This document shows, piece after piece, positions 15,806 through 26,872 of a stretch of 64,000 nucleotides of DNA. A model generated the notes under the pieces. It searched no databases. It worked only from the letters and a program-made list of their open reading frames with translations, and was not told where the DNA came from. This DNA comes from Clostridia bacterium (lineage in GTDB: Bacteria > Bacillota > Clostridia > Christensenellales > CAG-138): NCBI GenBank assembly GCA_017394835.1, contig JAFPXD010000062.1:24072-88071 (forward strand). The letters are read 5' to 3'. Each line of letters opens with the position of its first letter. Within the stretch, counting starts at the first letter, position 1. A program made the position numbers and the translations under genes.

Positions 15806-16618
15806 TCAGGATAAATACCCTTCTCTTGCCTTTACGCCGAAGCGCTTTTCGAGAAGGTGCATCTCGTCGTCAGTGATGGTATTGAGTATCGGCAAGTGCG
15901 CGATCTTCAAGTAGATCTCCGCGGCCTTTTCGGCGGTCTCGATAAGCCCGAATGTCTCGTCAAGGTCGCGTCCCGCGCCGTATATGCCGTGCTGTGCCCA
16001 GACTACGAGGCGTGCAGTCTCCATCTTTTGTGCTGTGGCTTCGCCGATCTCGATGGTGCCGCAGAGCATCCACGGGAGGACGTTCACGCCGTCGGGGAAG
16101 ACGACTATGCACTCGGTGCACATCTGCCACAGGGTGCGGGTGAACTCGCGCTCGTCGAGAGAATGGACGAACGTCATGGCGAGCAGGTTCGCAGGATGGC
16201 AGTGCATCACGACGCGGTTTTCGGGATCGGCCTTCTGCCGCGCGATATGGCTCATCATGTGCGCGGGGAATTCGCTCGTGAACCTGCCGCCGTCCGAAAA
16301 GCCCCAAAGCATCTCGGCTTCCGTGCCTCGATTCGCCAGGCGGACTATGCCGAGATTATTTGCGGGATCGTACTGCACGTTCTTGAAATACTTGCCCGTG
16401 CCCGTGACGAGGAAGTACTTGCCGTCGAGCTCCGGGGCCGTAAATCCCGTGGGGATAACGCGCACGATCGCGGGGATGTTCAGATAGTTTTTCACCTCGG
16501 CTTCGTCAAGGAGCATGCTGATATTGCCGCCGTTTCGCTCGTCCCAGCCGTGGGCGTACATATTGGTCGTCGTCCTTATCATTTCGATCATGAATGGCGC
16601 ATCAAGTACGTTTTTCAT
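15806..16618 (-). CDS. rhaD: L-rhamnulose-1-phosphate aldolase
   Basis: A 270-residue class II aldolase splitting L-rhamnulose 1-phosphate into dihydroxyacetone phosphate and L-lactaldehyde. It has the family's R-N-G-G-N-I-S motif near 24-30 and zinc ligands in H-C-H-P (M-H-C-H-P-A-N) with a later Q-H-G-I-Y. Length matches the usual ~270. It is the last gene of the minus-strand operon and overlaps rhaA by four bases. Confidence 0.96.
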   Translation of the reverse strand: MKNVLDAPFMIEMIRTTTNMYAHGWDERNGGNISMLLDEAEVKNYLNIPAIVRVIPTGFTAPELDGKYFLVTGTGKYFKNVQYDPANNLGIVRLANRGTEAEMLWGFSDGGRFTSEFPAHMMSHIARQKADPENRVVMHCHPANLLAMTFVHSLDEREFTRTLWQMCTECIVVFPDGVNVLPWMLCGTIEIGEATAQKMETARLVVWAQHGIYGAGRDLDETFGLIETAEKAAEIYLKIAHLPILNTITDDEMHLLEKRFGVKAREGYLS

Positions 16619-17865
16619 TTTCTTGCCTCCAGCACTTGTTCTTCGTATTCTTCGATCTCTTTATACCATTCGCCGTCGACGGGTTTCCCGCAAGCTCTGC
16701 AGTACTCGTCCCATATCTCGCCGAAGGGCAGGGTCTTTAGCTCCTCCTGCATCACCATCAGCCTTGTGAATTCGCCTGAGTCCTGCATAGCTTTCAGTTC
16801 ATCGACCGGCTGAAGCAGGGCGAACAGCAGCGCCTTCTGCATGTTCCTGTAACCGGTCACCCAAGCGGAAATGCGGTTGATCGAAGCGTCGAAATAGTCG
16901 AGCGCGATATGCACGCGACCAAAACCGCAGCGCACGATCTCTTTCGCTATCTCCTTTGTTTCGTCGTCGAACAATACTACGTGATCGCTGTCCCAGCGGA
17001 TGGGGCGCGTGACGTGCAGCGCGATCTCCGGGAAGAAAGTGAGCAGCGCGGGGATCTTATCGCTGACCACCTCGGTCGGGTGATAGTGCCCGTTGTCCAT
17101 AAGGGGTATGCACTTATCGCGGTTCATGGCTGCGTAAGAAAGCGCGAATTCGCCGGAGCCTACGGTGTACGCCTCAACGCCTATTCCGAAGACCTTGCTT
17201 TCCACGCAGGGCTTGACCTTATTAAAGTCGAAAGGCTCGGAAAGAATTGCGTCGATCGCTTCGCGGTATCTCTCGCGCGGGCCCATGCGGTCGGCGGGGA
17301 TGTCTTTGAAGCCGTCGCCCGTCCAGATGTTCATCACGCAGGGCTCGCCGAGCTCCTCCGAAAGATAGCTTGAGATGCGGATACACGCCTTGCCGTGCTC
17401 TATCCAGAATTTGCGGGTCGCTTCATTTGAAGAAGATAGCGTCAGCGGATCGCACATGGGATGCGAGAAGAAGGTCGGGTTAAAGTCACAGCCGAGGCCC
17501 CTTTCCTTGCAGAAATCGACCCATTTTTTGAAATGCTTCGGTTCAAGCTTGTCGCGGTCGGCCCACTCTCCGTTTTCAAATATCGCGTAGGAAGCGTGCA
17601 GATTCAGCTTGGGCTTGCCGGGGATGAGGGAAAGTACTTCGTCGATATCCGCTATCAGCTCTTCGGGCGTGCGGGCGCGGCCGGGGTAGTTGCCTGTCGT
17701 CTGTATGCCTCCGGTCAGTGGTTTATTGGGGTCGGTATCGAACCCGCGCACGTCATCGCCCTGCCAGCAGTGCAGGGAGACGGGAACTGTCTTCAATTTC
17801 TCTATTGCCTTCTCAACGTCCACGCCGTACGCGGCGTATTTTGCCTTTGCTTCACAATAACTCAT
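16615..17865 (-). CDS. rhaA: L-rhamnose isomerase
   Basis: A 416-residue metal-dependent isomerase converting L-rhamnose to L-rhamnulose. It shows the family N-terminal V-S-L-H-C-W-Q-G-D-D-V-x-G-F and metal-site blocks N-L-H-A-S-Y, F-N-P-T-F-F-S-H and L-L-M-D-N-G-H-Y-H-P-T-E. Full length. It overlaps both rhaB and rhaD by four bases, giving translational coupling through three catabolic genes. Confidence 0.97.
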   Translation of the reverse strand: MSYCEAKAKYAAYGVDVEKAIEKLKTVPVSLHCWQGDDVRGFDTDPNKPLTGGIQTTGNYPGRARTPEELIADIDEVLSLIPGKPKLNLHASYAIFENGEWADRDKLEPKHFKKWVDFCKERGLGCDFNPTFFSHPMCDPLTLSSSNEATRKFWIEHGKACIRISSYLSEELGEPCVMNIWTGDGFKDIPADRMGPRERYREAIDAILSEPFDFNKVKPCVESKVFGIGVEAYTVGSGEFALSYAAMNRDKCIPLMDNGHYHPTEVVSDKIPALLTFFPEIALHVTRPIRWDSDHVVLFDDETKEIAKEIVRCGFGRVHIALDYFDASINRISAWVTGYRNMQKALLFALLQPVDELKAMQDSGEFTRLMVMQEELKTLPFGEIWDEYCRACGKPVDGEWYKEIEEYEEQVLEARK

Positions 17866-19136
17866 ATATCTGCCTCCATTTGTATTTTCAGATTCCCAAG
17901 CGCCGTCGCCTCGATGGGCAGGGCGACAACTCTCTTTCCGGTCGCTTCCTCGGTCAGACGGTTGAGGAATGCGTTTTTCGCTCCGCCGCCGACGATATAG
18001 ATGCTGTCATAATGACAGCCGGTGTTGTGCTGCAGCTCCTGTACCGCGTTCATATAGGAGAGAGCAAGCGAGCGGTAAGCGCAGCGGAAGTAATCGCCGG
18101 CCGTCTGAGGCCGCATGGCGAGCGCCGCGTCGAACGCGGCCTTCATGCTCTCAGGGGCAAGGAACGCCGCCGCGTTTGCGTCGACAGTCTCCGAGAATTC
18201 GCTCGCCTCGGCTTCTGCCGTGATCTGATCCCAAGGCTTATCCGGGCAAAGCTCTCTCCGCAGACGGTTCACGAGCCACATCCCCATAATGTTCTTCTGG
18301 TAACGGTTATAGCCCACTCCACCCTCATTTGACCAATTGGCGAGCTCCGAGCTCACGTTCGTGATGGGTTTATCCGTCTTCACGCCGAGAAGAGACCAAG
18401 TCCCGCTCGAGATGTACGGCGCGTTCTTAACCATCGGGATCCCCTCGACAGCGGAACCGGTGTCGTGCGTGGCGCAGAGAACGACCTTCATTCCCTCGTA
18501 TTCGCCGATGACCGTGCCGGGCTTTTGAAGAGTGTTGAATAAATGCCTTGGCAGATCCAGCGCCTCGATTATCGCTTCGTCGTATTCGCCCCTTTCGGCG
18601 TTCACCATGCCGGTCGTGGTGGCATTGGTGTACTCGTGGGACTTTACGCCGGTGAGCTTATACATCAGATACTCCGGTATCATCAGGAAGCCCGTCACGC
18701 CTTCGAGCCTGCCCGCGAGCTTGTCGGCATAGATCTGATAGACCGTGTTGAACGGCTGGAACTGGATGCCGGTGTGCCTGTAAAGCCGCGTGAAGGAGAT
18801 ACGCTCATGCACTTTCGGGATGATCTCCTCCGTGCGTCTGTCGCGATAGGCGAAGCAGGGCAGGACCTCCTCATCGCCTTTCATAAGCACGTAGTCCACG
18901 CCCCATGTGTCGATAGAGAGGCTGACGATATCGTGAAACTCTGCCTTGGCTTTTTCGATGCCCTCATTAACGCAGCCGACAAGGGCTTCGATATCCCAGA
19001 CGAGGTGCCCGTCAAGCTCACGAACTCCGTTCGGGAATCGGCAGACCTCTTTTGTCCGGAGCTTGCCGTCCTTCATCCAGCCGACTATGTGGCGCCCGGA
19101 TGACGCACCTATGTCTATTGCGAGATAATACTTCAT
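17862..19136 (-). CDS. rhaB: Rhamnulokinase
   Basis: A 424-residue FGGY-type sugar kinase producing L-rhamnulose 1-phosphate. N-terminal phosphate loop A-I-D-I-G-A-S-S-G-R; mid-protein D-T-W-G-V-D-Y; C-terminal Y-I-V-G-G-G-A-K-N ATP motif. It is somewhat shorter than the ~480 residues of many bacterial versions, but all landmarks are present. It begins four bases after the GH78 stop and overlaps rhaA by four bases. Confidence 0.96.
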   Translation of the reverse strand: MKYYLAIDIGASSGRHIVGWMKDGKLRTKEVCRFPNGVRELDGHLVWDIEALVGCVNEGIEKAKAEFHDIVSLSIDTWGVDYVLMKGDEEVLPCFAYRDRRTEEIIPKVHERISFTRLYRHTGIQFQPFNTVYQIYADKLAGRLEGVTGFLMIPEYLMYKLTGVKSHEYTNATTTGMVNAERGEYDEAIIEALDLPRHLFNTLQKPGTVIGEYEGMKVVLCATHDTGSAVEGIPMVKNAPYISSGTWSLLGVKTDKPITNVSSELANWSNEGGVGYNRYQKNIMGMWLVNRLRRELCPDKPWDQITAEAEASEFSETVDANAAAFLAPESMKAAFDAALAMRPQTAGDYFRCAYRSLALSYMNAVQELQHNTGCHYDSIYIVGGGAKNAFLNRLTEEATGKRVVALPIEATALGNLKIQMEADI

Positions 19137-19140
19137 AGCC

Positions 19141-21684
19141 TTACGCCTCTATAATGTAGCTGCCAGCGCTGACCGTTTCCGGCCTTCTTTCGGGGATAAC
19201 GAGCTCCGCCGTGCAGTTTGCGGGTATTGTGATCGTATAGACCGTTTTGCCGTTTTTGCGTTCCCAGCGGCTTTCGACGAGACCGAAGATACTGTTGTAG
19301 CTCGCCTCGGCATGGGTGAAATGCCCGCCGGGCTGCGGAGCAACGGTGAAATGATTATTGCCCGTGACATTTATGCCGCACATGGTCTTGAAAAGCCATT
19401 CGACCATCGCGCCCTTTGAATAATGGTTCAAAGAGCCGATGCCGCCCTGAGTGCTGTTTGGACCCTCCCATGCTTCCCAGATGGTGGTCGCGCCGTTCTT
19501 CGGCATGGAGAGCCAGCCCGGAAGCTCCTCGTTTTCAAGCAGACGATATGCCGCCTCGATATTATAGGATGAGAGCACGTAGAGTATCAGCGGCGTGGAC
19601 AGGAAGCCCGTGCCGAGCCTCCAGCCGTAGTTTTCAAGTGCCTTTATCAGCCGCTTTTTTGCAAATTCGGTCTGTTTATCATCAAGAAGGCCGAAATACA
19701 GAGGCCGCACGAGCCGTGCCTGCCGGTCGGTGTCGAGCGTGTACTCATCGGTTTTGACAAGCTCGCGGTAAGCCGCCCTGCATCCGTCCGAATAAGTGCG
19801 GAACTCCTCCGCGTCCTTCTTGTGTCCGAGCTTCTCCGCGACATCCGCCATCAGCCCGAGCACATGGCAGGTATATGCAGTGCTGACTTCCGGATGCGGC
19901 GCGACGAAATCCTGCCACCGGAAGCCCCCGTCCACGTCGGCTGGCTCAACCCACTCTCCGTAGCTCTGACCCCGGTTTACAAAATACGGCTTCGCTTCAT
20001 TCGGAAGCTTCACGTGCTTTCCGAAGAACGGCATCGTTTTCCCGCAGCGGGTCTCCATAAAGCGCGCGTACTTCGCCATGCCGTCGTAGAACTCGTTAAG
20101 GACGGAATCGTCCCGGTTTATCTCGCTGTATCGATGGGGCATCAGCACACCAACATCCGACCAGCCCACGGAGCCGTTCATGGTCCACATATAGAAATCA
20201 GCGCCGCCGTCCGGAGCGATATGCGGAAGGCGTCCGTTCTTTTTCTGCCAATCGAAAACGTCGTGAAGGTATTTCTTTGCAAACGGCGCGAAGTCAAACA
20301 GGTATGACGCCGTCGTGAAGAAGAGCTGCGCGTCGCCCGTCCAGCCGTGGCGCTCGCGTGTCGGACAGTCGGTCGGGATATCGAGGTGATTGCCCTTCGC
20401 GGACCAGACCGCAGCGTCGACAAAGCGATTCAAAAGCTCATTGGAGCACGAAAACCATCCCGTGCGTTCGAGGTCGGAATAGACCGCGATCGCTTCTGTC
20501 TCCTTCGGATCGAGCTCTAAATCCGTCTCGACCTCTGCATAGCGGAAGCCGAATACCGCAAAGCGTGTTTTATATTCGTTTATGCCCTCACCGCAGGTGT
20601 AGTCGATCCTCTGAAGAGGCGTTGTAAAGCCCTTCCTCGAGAGCTGTATGTTCTTCTGGGTGAGGTTTCCTTCGTTATCAAGCATCTCGCCGAAGCGCCA
20701 GATCATCCGCTGCCCGACGCGCGCGTTCACACGGAAAGCTGCGTAGCCCGCGATATTCTGCCCGAAATCCAGAAGCTTTTTTCCGTTGGGCGAAGTCGTA
20801 ATCACGGGATGAAAACGCTCGTGCTCGCGGACGGGATCATTGTTGGACGCGGAAGGCGTAACATTGTGGCTTGTTTCCTTCGCCTTTCCCCTGTACGACG
20901 GCTCGCGGAACGCCTCGACGATCTCGCCGTCCTTGTTGTCGGCCTCACGAATGGGGCCGTCGTTCGACCAAGCCCATGTGCCGTCCGTGCAGACCGAATC
21001 AATAGTGCCGTCGGCGTAGGCTATCTCGAGCTGCATGAGGAGCTTGGTCTCCGTACCGTACTGGTTCCTTCTGCCCCACGCGCCGCAGCTGCCGCGATAC
21101 CAGCCGTCGGCAAGAAGCGCGGTCAGCTCGTGTTCGCCCTCCGTGAGCATTTCGGTCACGTCATAAGTCTGGTACTGCACGCGCTTCGTGTAGTCCGTAT
21201 AGCCGGGTGTGAATACGAGATCGCCGATCTTCTTCCCGTCGAGCGAGGCCTCGTAAAGCCCGCAGGCGGTGGCGTACAGTCTCGCTTTCGCGACGTGTTT
21301 TTCTATTGTCAGAGATTTTTTGAAGCAGTCGACCGGGTAGCGGTTCTTTTTATTTACGGAATGATCGCCCGTGATCCACTTGGCCTTCCAATCGGAAGGT
21401 TCCATTAACCCCATCTCGAAGAACGCGCTTTGCGGTTCGCCCGCTTCGCCATGTTCGTCCCAGAGTGTGACCGTCCAGTTGACACGCTCGCGGGAAAAAA
21501 GCTCAAGCGGATACTCAGCTCTCATCGAATCGCTTTCGACCTTGCCGGAATCCCAGCTTTCGGTGACGATCCGATACGCCGTCTGCTTCTTCCCGCCCTC
21601 ACAGTTCCACATAAGGCGGGGCTTTTTTATGTCGATGCCGAGGGGGTCATAAAGGTATTCGGTCCTTAACCTTATCGCTTTCAT
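19141..21684 (-). CDS. Alpha-L-rhamnosidase, GH78
   Basis: An 847-residue inverting glycosidase removing terminal alpha-L-rhamnose from rhamnosides. It has the N-terminal Bac_rhamnosid beta domains, a central (alpha/alpha)6 barrel with the general-acid block D-C-P-T-R-E-R-x-G-W-T-G-D-A, and the later T-T-I-W-E-A-W-E block with the catalytic base; a C-terminal beta domain closes it. No signal peptide, so it acts in the cytoplasm on imported substrate. It overlaps the transporter gene by four bases. Confidence 0.95.
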   Translation of the reverse strand: MKAIRLRTEYLYDPLGIDIKKPRLMWNCEGGKKQTAYRIVTESWDSGKVESDSMRAEYPLELFSRERVNWTVTLWDEHGEAGEPQSAFFEMGLMEPSDWKAKWITGDHSVNKKNRYPVDCFKKSLTIEKHVAKARLYATACGLYEASLDGKKIGDLVFTPGYTDYTKRVQYQTYDVTEMLTEGEHELTALLADGWYRGSCGAWGRRNQYGTETKLLMQLEIAYADGTIDSVCTDGTWAWSNDGPIREADNKDGEIVEAFREPSYRGKAKETSHNVTPSASNNDPVREHERFHPVITTSPNGKKLLDFGQNIAGYAAFRVNARVGQRMIWRFGEMLDNEGNLTQKNIQLSRKGFTTPLQRIDYTCGEGINEYKTRFAVFGFRYAEVETDLELDPKETEAIAVYSDLERTGWFSCSNELLNRFVDAAVWSAKGNHLDIPTDCPTRERHGWTGDAQLFFTTASYLFDFAPFAKKYLHDVFDWQKKNGRLPHIAPDGGADFYMWTMNGSVGWSDVGVLMPHRYSEINRDDSVLNEFYDGMAKYARFMETRCGKTMPFFGKHVKLPNEAKPYFVNRGQSYGEWVEPADVDGGFRWQDFVAPHPEVSTAYTCHVLGLMADVAEKLGHKKDAEEFRTYSDGCRAAYRELVKTDEYTLDTDRQARLVRPLYFGLLDDKQTEFAKKRLIKALENYGWRLGTGFLSTPLILYVLSSYNIEAAYRLLENEELPGWLSMPKNGATTIWEAWEGPNSTQGGIGSLNHYSKGAMVEWLFKTMCGINVTGNNHFTVAPQPGGHFTHAEASYNSIFGLVESRWERKNGKTVYTITIPANCTAELVIPERRPETVSAGSYIIEA

Positions 21685-23219
21685 TCGTTATCTCCTTCAA
21701 CCGTATTCGCATCGCGGCGCGCCTTGATCTCCGCCTGCTTTCTCGGCAGGTCCTTTTCGACGTTCAGGAAGAACAGGATCACGACGAGCGCGATTCCGGT
21801 AAAGACTTCCAGTCCGACAAACGCGAACGAAATGACCCAGTTGACGCTTGATGGCTGCTGCATTGCCACGGTCAGCACGCCGTCGGCAGCAGGCTTTATG
21901 CTGTCGAGCGCGATCTGCGGCGCCCAGCCGTTGGCGGCAAGCGTACTCGCGGCTTCCGATACGGTTTTTGCCGTGAACGGCGCAAGATAGCCCGCCTTAG
22001 AAAGCATCCAGTTGAACACGCCCGTCATGATGCCCACCATCGCGACCGCAATGATGTTGTAGATGGACATAGCCGCGCCGTCGATGCGGAGATCGGTTTT
22101 CCACTCGAGGTGGTCAAGACAGTCCGCAAACAGCGCCATAAAGACATAAGCGCAGGGCAGGCCGCCTATATTCTTGATGAACTGTCCGATCAGAACCATG
22201 ACAAGGTTGGTCTGGAATATCCAGCAGATCAAAGAGCCCACCGCATAGAGGATGAAGCCTATCATCGTGACGTTGCGTTTGCCGAACTTCTTTGCGAGCG
22301 GCCATACAGCAAAGATGCCGATGCCCATCGGAATGCCGCCAATGACGGAGACAAGCATCTGCGTTATGCCGTCGTTATAAGTGCCGAGCACGTAGTTGCA
22401 GTAGTAAACGAGGCCGAGATTCTTGAGTGTCATACCGATCGTATAGATGAGGAAATAAGCATACATGAGTATCATGTATTTGTCCGTAAACAGAAGCTTC
22501 AGCTGCTGTCCGAAGGGAAGCCCTCTCTTCTCGCCCGCTTCCGCCGCTTCCTCGGTCACGCGCTCCTTGGTGAAGAAGTACTCCATCAGCGTCAGCGGCA
22601 GAGCGATTATCGAAAGGATCGACATCAAAAGGATCCATTTGGACTTGTCCACGCCGATCGCAGGCATGACGACCATCGGAAAGACGAGTGCAACAAGGAT
22701 GCCGCTCATCATGATCGTGGTGATCTGGTTAAATACCGAAAGCCCGCCGCGCGCCTTGCTGTCGCGGGTAGAAAGCGGTACCATGAGGTTGTGGCTCATG
22801 TTGAATATGGTGTAGGCGAACGAATAAAACAGGTTGTAGCTGAGCATGACCCAGATCGCCTTTACCGTGTCGGACGCGTTCGGAACCGTGAAGAGCAGAA
22901 TGCCGGTAACAGGCACGAGGATCGCCGAAAGCAAAAGCCACGGACGAGCCTTGCCCTCCTTGGTCTTCGTGCGGTCTATAATCTGTCCCATGATCACGTT
23001 GGTGATCGCGTCGATGACCTTACTTGCGATCGGGAAGACCGTCAGAAAGATCCCTCCCCAGAGCGGCGTCAGGTTCAGCACGTCGGTGTAATACACGTTG
23101 AGGTATGTCGCGAGCACCGCGTTCAGAAGCAGCGCACCGGCGGGTCCAAGCAAATACCCAAGCCATTTCTCTTTTGCAGTGACGGTTTCGCTCGTTACAA
23201 GACTTCTCGGCAGTTTCAT
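21681..23219 (-). CDS. GPH/MFS-type glycoside:cation symporter
   Basis: A 512-residue membrane protein with about twelve hydrophobic helices and the look of the glycoside-pentoside-hexuronide family: N-terminal [12 protein letters not shown], then [15 protein letters not shown]. The extended segment between the last helices fits Clostridial members. Between GH78 and GH3 genes, it most likely imports a rhamnose-containing oligosaccharide or glycoside with Na+ or H+; the substrate is inferred. Confidence 0.9.
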   Translation of the reverse strand: MKLPRSLVTSETVTAKEKWLGYLLGPAGALLLNAVLATYLNVYYTDVLNLTPLWGGIFLTVFPIASKVIDAITNVIMGQIIDRTKTKEGKARPWLLLSAILVPVTGILLFTVPNASDTVKAIWVMLSYNLFYSFAYTIFNMSHNLMVPLSTRDSKARGGLSVFNQITTIMMSGILVALVFPMVVMPAIGVDKSKWILLMSILSIIALPLTLMEYFFTKERVTEEAAEAGEKRGLPFGQQLKLLFTDKYMILMYAYFLIYTIGMTLKNLGLVYYCNYVLGTYNDGITQMLVSVIGGIPMGIGIFAVWPLAKKFGKRNVTMIGFILYAVGSLICWIFQTNLVMVLIGQFIKNIGGLPCAYVFMALFADCLDHLEWKTDLRIDGAAMSIYNIIAVAMVGIMTGVFNWMLSKAGYLAPFTAKTVSEAASTLAANGWAPQIALDSIKPAADGVLTVAMQQPSSVNWVISFAFVGLEVFTGIALVVILFFLNVEKDLPRKQAEIKARRDANTVEGDNE

Positions 23220-23345
23220 GGTGTCATTCCTGCGGCTTTGCTTTGCAAAGTCATCCTTTCATGTGATATTTGACGGTTTCGCGTTAGCGAAATTGACGCG
23301 TCGTCTGCGGCAAAGTCAAATTCATAAAGTTTGAAAACCTTGTTT

Positions 23346-25481
23346 TCAAACTTGGTTCTCCTTCGGAAGTTTAGGTGCGTTTATCTTTTTTATAAAACAT
23401 CCGATCCCTTTGAAAAGATGCCGGTTGGTAAGCTCAACAAAGCCCTCGGCAAAGTTATATGGCATCTGACTGCCTGCGCACATCGAGAGTGACCGCGGCG
23501 AATTGCTGTCCATGATACGCTTCATAAAGAACGCGCCTTTGATCGCATTGTCTCTTTCGGGACCTTCCGGCAGCTTTTCAGCGTGCTTCCTCTGTTTCTT
23601 TAACACAGACATAACAGCGTTATAAAGGATGCGCCCCATAAACGTCTGATTGAAATCGGTAAAGCGCGATTCGAGCGTGACCGGAAAACGCGGAGGCTCG
23701 GGAGTTACGACAAGCTCGTCGGGATAATCGTTTTCGTCCGCGGGCTCAGGCACGATCGAGACCGTTACGCTCTCGCCCGGCGCAAGATACACCTTTTTGA
23801 ATCCGCGAAGCTCGCCGTCAATAAATAACCGGGCCACCTCGCCGCCGAAGCGGGAGCCGGTGTTTGTGATCGCCTGCTCGAAGGCTTCGCCGTTTTGCTT
23901 CCATTCTGTCTTTTCGAAGGTCGTGTAGGAGAGCCCGAAACCGAACGGAAAGCGCACCGGAATGTTGTGTTTGTTGTAGTACCGATAGCCGACCTCGGTA
24001 CCCTCGGCATAGACCTCATTGATGCTTTTTCCGAATGTTTCGTGCGAGGGAACGTCCTCATATCGGATCGGCCACGTTTCTGCAAGCTTGCCGGACGGGT
24101 TCTTTTCTCCAAACAGCAGTTCATAGACCGCTGTACCGCCGTTCTGCCCGGGGAGGTACATATTAAGGATCGCATCGACCTTGTCGCAGAACGGGAGCTC
24201 TACCGGCGAGCCGCCGAACAGCACTGCGATGACCGGCTTGCCTGTCTTTGTCATTTCGTCTATCAGCCTTAGATGGCTTTCCGGGAGCCGCATATCATCG
24301 CGGTCGCAGCCCTCCGATTCGTATTCGTCGGTAAGCCCAATAAAAACGATTATCTTGTCGCATTCCTCTATCGGAACGGAGCTTATGCCGTGCGCCGTAA
24401 AAGCATCCTTCGGCGTAGTGAGGCGAGCGGGATTTATCATAGAGCTGCCCGCGCCCTGATAACGCATGTTTTCAAACAGCTCGCCGCAGATATGGAGTTT
24501 GTCTTCGCCGGAAAGAGGGAGAGCTCCTTCGTTCTTCATGAGCACTGCCGAGTCCGCCGCGATCTCGGCGGCGAGCGCGTGATGCGCGTCCCAATCCACC
24601 GGAGCGGGATCGGCTTGCCTTACATATTTTTCGATCCAGTTGAGGATATTCCGGCAGGCATTGTCAAGGTCTTCCATCGGGAGAGTCCCGTCCTTGATCC
24701 CGTCCAGGATCCATCTGCGGCAGATCGCCGTATCGCCGGGCATTTCCAGATCGAGTCCGGATTTAAGGCTTGCGACGCGGTCGTGCATTGCGCCCCAGTC
24801 GGTCATCACCACGCCCTCAAATCCCCATTCCTTGCGGAGCACGTCGGTCAAAAGCCACTTGTGCTCGGAGCAGTACGTGCCGTTGATCTGATTGTATGCG
24901 CACATGACAGTTGCCGGATGCGCATGCTTTACGATGTGCTCGAAAGGCTTCAGATACAGCCTGCGCATCGTGTTTTCAGAGGCGATAGAATTGCCCATGA
25001 AACGGTAATTTTCGGAATTGTTCAGCGCAAAGTGTTTGACAGAAACGCCGACGCCCTTCGACTGTACGCCGTCTATCTCCGCCGCGCCCATCACGCCCGC
25101 AAGAAGCGGATCCTCGGAAAAATACTCGAAGTTCCTGCCGCACAGCGGATTTCGCTTGATATTAACGCCCGGACCAAGCAGGGTGTGCACACCGTAATAC
25201 CTGCACTCCTCGGCTATCGCTTCGCCCATACGCCGTGTGTTCTCGGGATTCCAGCTCGAGGCGGTTGCCGCCGCCGTCGGGAACGCTGTCGCGGGCTCGG
25301 ATTCCGAAACGCCGTTGTCACCGCCCTCCTTCTGCACCCTTAGGCCGTGCGGTCCGTCCGACATGCGTAAAGACGGAATGCCGAGCCTCGGTATGGGATT
25401 GGTGTACATGAAGTCCGTTCCGGCGACCAGCGCCGCCTTTTCCTCCGCCGTCATTTCGAAGATCAGCTTTTCAATATCCAT
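23346..25481 (-). CDS. Beta-glucosidase-type glycoside hydrolase, GH3
   Basis: A 711-residue retaining glycosidase. Near the start: R-L-G-I-P-S-L-R-M-S-D-G-P-H-G; substrate-binding K149-H150; nucleophile D228 in V-M-T-D-W-G; probable acid/base E390 in E-S-E-G-C-D-R. A GH3 C-terminal sandwich and a fibronectin-III-like domain follow, then the long Bacillota-type tail ending G-I-G-C-F-I-K-K. No signal peptide. First gene of the operon, followed by a 126-base gap with small hairpins. It probably removes the sugar next to rhamnose (glucose in rutinosides is one option). Confidence 0.93.
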   Translation of the reverse strand: MDIEKLIFEMTAEEKAALVAGTDFMYTNPIPRLGIPSLRMSDGPHGLRVQKEGGDNGVSESEPATAFPTAAATASSWNPENTRRMGEAIAEECRYYGVHTLLGPGVNIKRNPLCGRNFEYFSEDPLLAGVMGAAEIDGVQSKGVGVSVKHFALNNSENYRFMGNSIASENTMRRLYLKPFEHIVKHAHPATVMCAYNQINGTYCSEHKWLLTDVLRKEWGFEGVVMTDWGAMHDRVASLKSGLDLEMPGDTAICRRWILDGIKDGTLPMEDLDNACRNILNWIEKYVRQADPAPVDWDAHHALAAEIAADSAVLMKNEGALPLSGEDKLHICGELFENMRYQGAGSSMINPARLTTPKDAFTAHGISSVPIEECDKIIVFIGLTDEYESEGCDRDDMRLPESHLRLIDEMTKTGKPVIAVLFGGSPVELPFCDKVDAILNMYLPGQNGGTAVYELLFGEKNPSGKLAETWPIRYEDVPSHETFGKSINEVYAEGTEVGYRYYNKHNIPVRFPFGFGLSYTTFEKTEWKQNGEAFEQAITNTGSRFGGEVARLFIDGELRGFKKVYLAPGESVTVSIVPEPADENDYPDELVVTPEPPRFPVTLESRFTDFNQTFMGRILYNAVMSVLKKQRKHAEKLPEGPERDNAIKGAFFMKRIMDSNSPRSLSMCAGSQMPYNFAEGFVELTNRHLFKGIGCFIKKINAPKLPKENQV

Positions 25482-25540
25482 ATCGGGTCCTCCGCAAGCT
25501 ATTTCACAATGGTATTATATAAAAACGCGTTGTTGATGTA

Positions 25541-25569
25541 TTGCATTATTGTAACATTTTTCGTATAAT
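25541..25569 (+). promoter_or_regulatory. Promoter of the AraC regulator; divergent control region
   Basis: -35 TTGCAT (25541-25546), a 17-base spacer and -10 TATAAT (25564-25569), 24 bases before the ATG. A minus-strand -10-like TATAAT for the GH3-rha operon lies near 25514-25519. The 112-base divergent region therefore holds both promoters, and an AraC binding site should be here. Confidence 0.7.
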
Positions 25570-25593
25570 TGTAATGACTCGGGAGGTGGTTTG

Positions 25594-26784
25594 ATGAGCG
25601 AATTCGACATGACCTATATCGTCAGCTCCATGGCGGCGCTTTCCTGCATACCCGTCAGGCTGTATGCGAACGGCAAATGTGTTTATTCGAGGTTCCCGAC
25701 GCCGCTGCCGAAGGATCCGTTTTCGCTCTATTCCGACGAGGTACTGTCGATTTCTTACCACGTCGGCTATTTCGTTACGCCGCTTTTTCACTACTACGGC
25801 GTGATAAACGCGAAAGGGACGAAGATCGTTATCGGCCCGACCTCGCAGATAATGGCGAACGAACAGGAGCTCAAGGAGCTCGCGTTCCTTGCGGGAGTAT
25901 CCAAAGAAGACGTGCCGGCATTCGTAAACGGTATGAACGGGATCCTGCGAATGCCGGTGGAAACGCTCCTTCAGATGCTCTGCACCATGAACCATTTCCT
26001 GAATGACGGCGAGAAGCTCGGGCTTTCCGACATCGCCATTTTCAGCGATGAGCAGGAAGCGCTTAAGAGCCATGTCGAGGAGCGCCGCACAAAGCGCGTT
26101 TATGAGGAAGACAGGAGCGGGATGCCGCACAACGTACTGGCTCTCGAAAACGCACTTATGGATCTCGTAAGGAAGGGCGACGTCGCCGCGCTAAGAAGCT
26201 GGCTTGCCGAAACACCCGCGGTACGCGGAGGCGCCATCGCGCCGAATCAGCTTCGTCAGCTCAGGAACACCTTTATCGTCGCCGCTACGCTCGCGTCCCG
26301 TGCGGCCATCCGCGGAGGTATGCGCGAGGACGACGCATTTACACTTTCCGACGGTTACATTCAGCGTGTCGAGCTTCTGAGCGATCACAGCAAGATCATC
26401 AATCTGCAGTACAATATGATCCTCGAATTCACCGAACAGGTGGAAAAGCTGAAAAGAGGTGCTCACTCGTCGAAGCTCGTTTCGGACGTCGCAAACTATA
26501 TCCGTCATCATCTGTCCGAACCTATAAGCACGGAACGAATGGCGGATGAGCTGTATATGAGCAGGCCATATCTTTCCGCAAGGTTCAAAAAGGAGACGGG
26601 CGAAACCCTGACCGATTTCATCCTCCGCGAAAAAACGCAGGAGGCAAAACGCCTCCTGCGCTGGTCGGACAGATCCGCCTCCGCCGTCGCCGCCTACCTC
26701 GGCTTCTCCTCCCACAGCCACTTCATCCGCGTGTTCAAAAAGTACGCCGGCGTCACCCCGAACGAGTGGCGTGAGCGGCAGTAA
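25594..26784 (+). CDS. AraC-family regulator of the rhamnoside locus
   Basis: A 396-residue regulator with two C-terminal HTH motifs (S-T-E-R-M-A-D-E-L-Y-M-S-R-P-Y-L and V-A-A-Y-L-G-F-S-S-H-S-H-F-I-R-V-F-K-K). The ~290-residue N-terminal part is not the short RhaS/RhaR cupin; it is a larger sensor seen in Bacillota regulators with no named domain. ATG 25594 follows GGGAGGTGG. Divergent placement next to the operon makes it the likely activator responding to rhamnose or a rhamnoside. Confidence 0.93.
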   Translation: MSEFDMTYIVSSMAALSCIPVRLYANGKCVYSRFPTPLPKDPFSLYSDEVLSISYHVGYFVTPLFHYYGVINAKGTKIVIGPTSQIMANEQELKELAFLAGVSKEDVPAFVNGMNGILRMPVETLLQMLCTMNHFLNDGEKLGLSDIAIFSDEQEALKSHVEERRTKRVYEEDRSGMPHNVLALENALMDLVRKGDVAALRSWLAETPAVRGGAIAPNQLRQLRNTFIVAATLASRAAIRGGMREDDAFTLSDGYIQRVELLSDHSKIINLQYNMILEFTEQVEKLKRGAHSSKLVSDVANYIRHHLSEPISTERMADELYMSRPYLSARFKKETGETLTDFILREKTQEAKRLLRWSDRSASAVAAYLGFSSHSHFIRVFKKYAGVTPNEWRERQ

Positions 26785-26872
26785 AGCCAAAGTCTAAAAC
26801 AACTGCGTTCTCAGCAGGGTCATCTGCATTTTTGCCTTTAATCGGCGGCATCCTCGATTTCAGTGCTCAAAT

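Noticed and set aside
23220..23345. A riboswitch in the gap between the GH3 and transporter genes
   Set aside because: Only short independent hairpins (TTTCGC-GTTA-GCGAAA; AAGTTTGAAAAC with GTTTTCAAACTT) are seen, not a conserved aptamer; an intra-operon processing or attenuation site is simpler.
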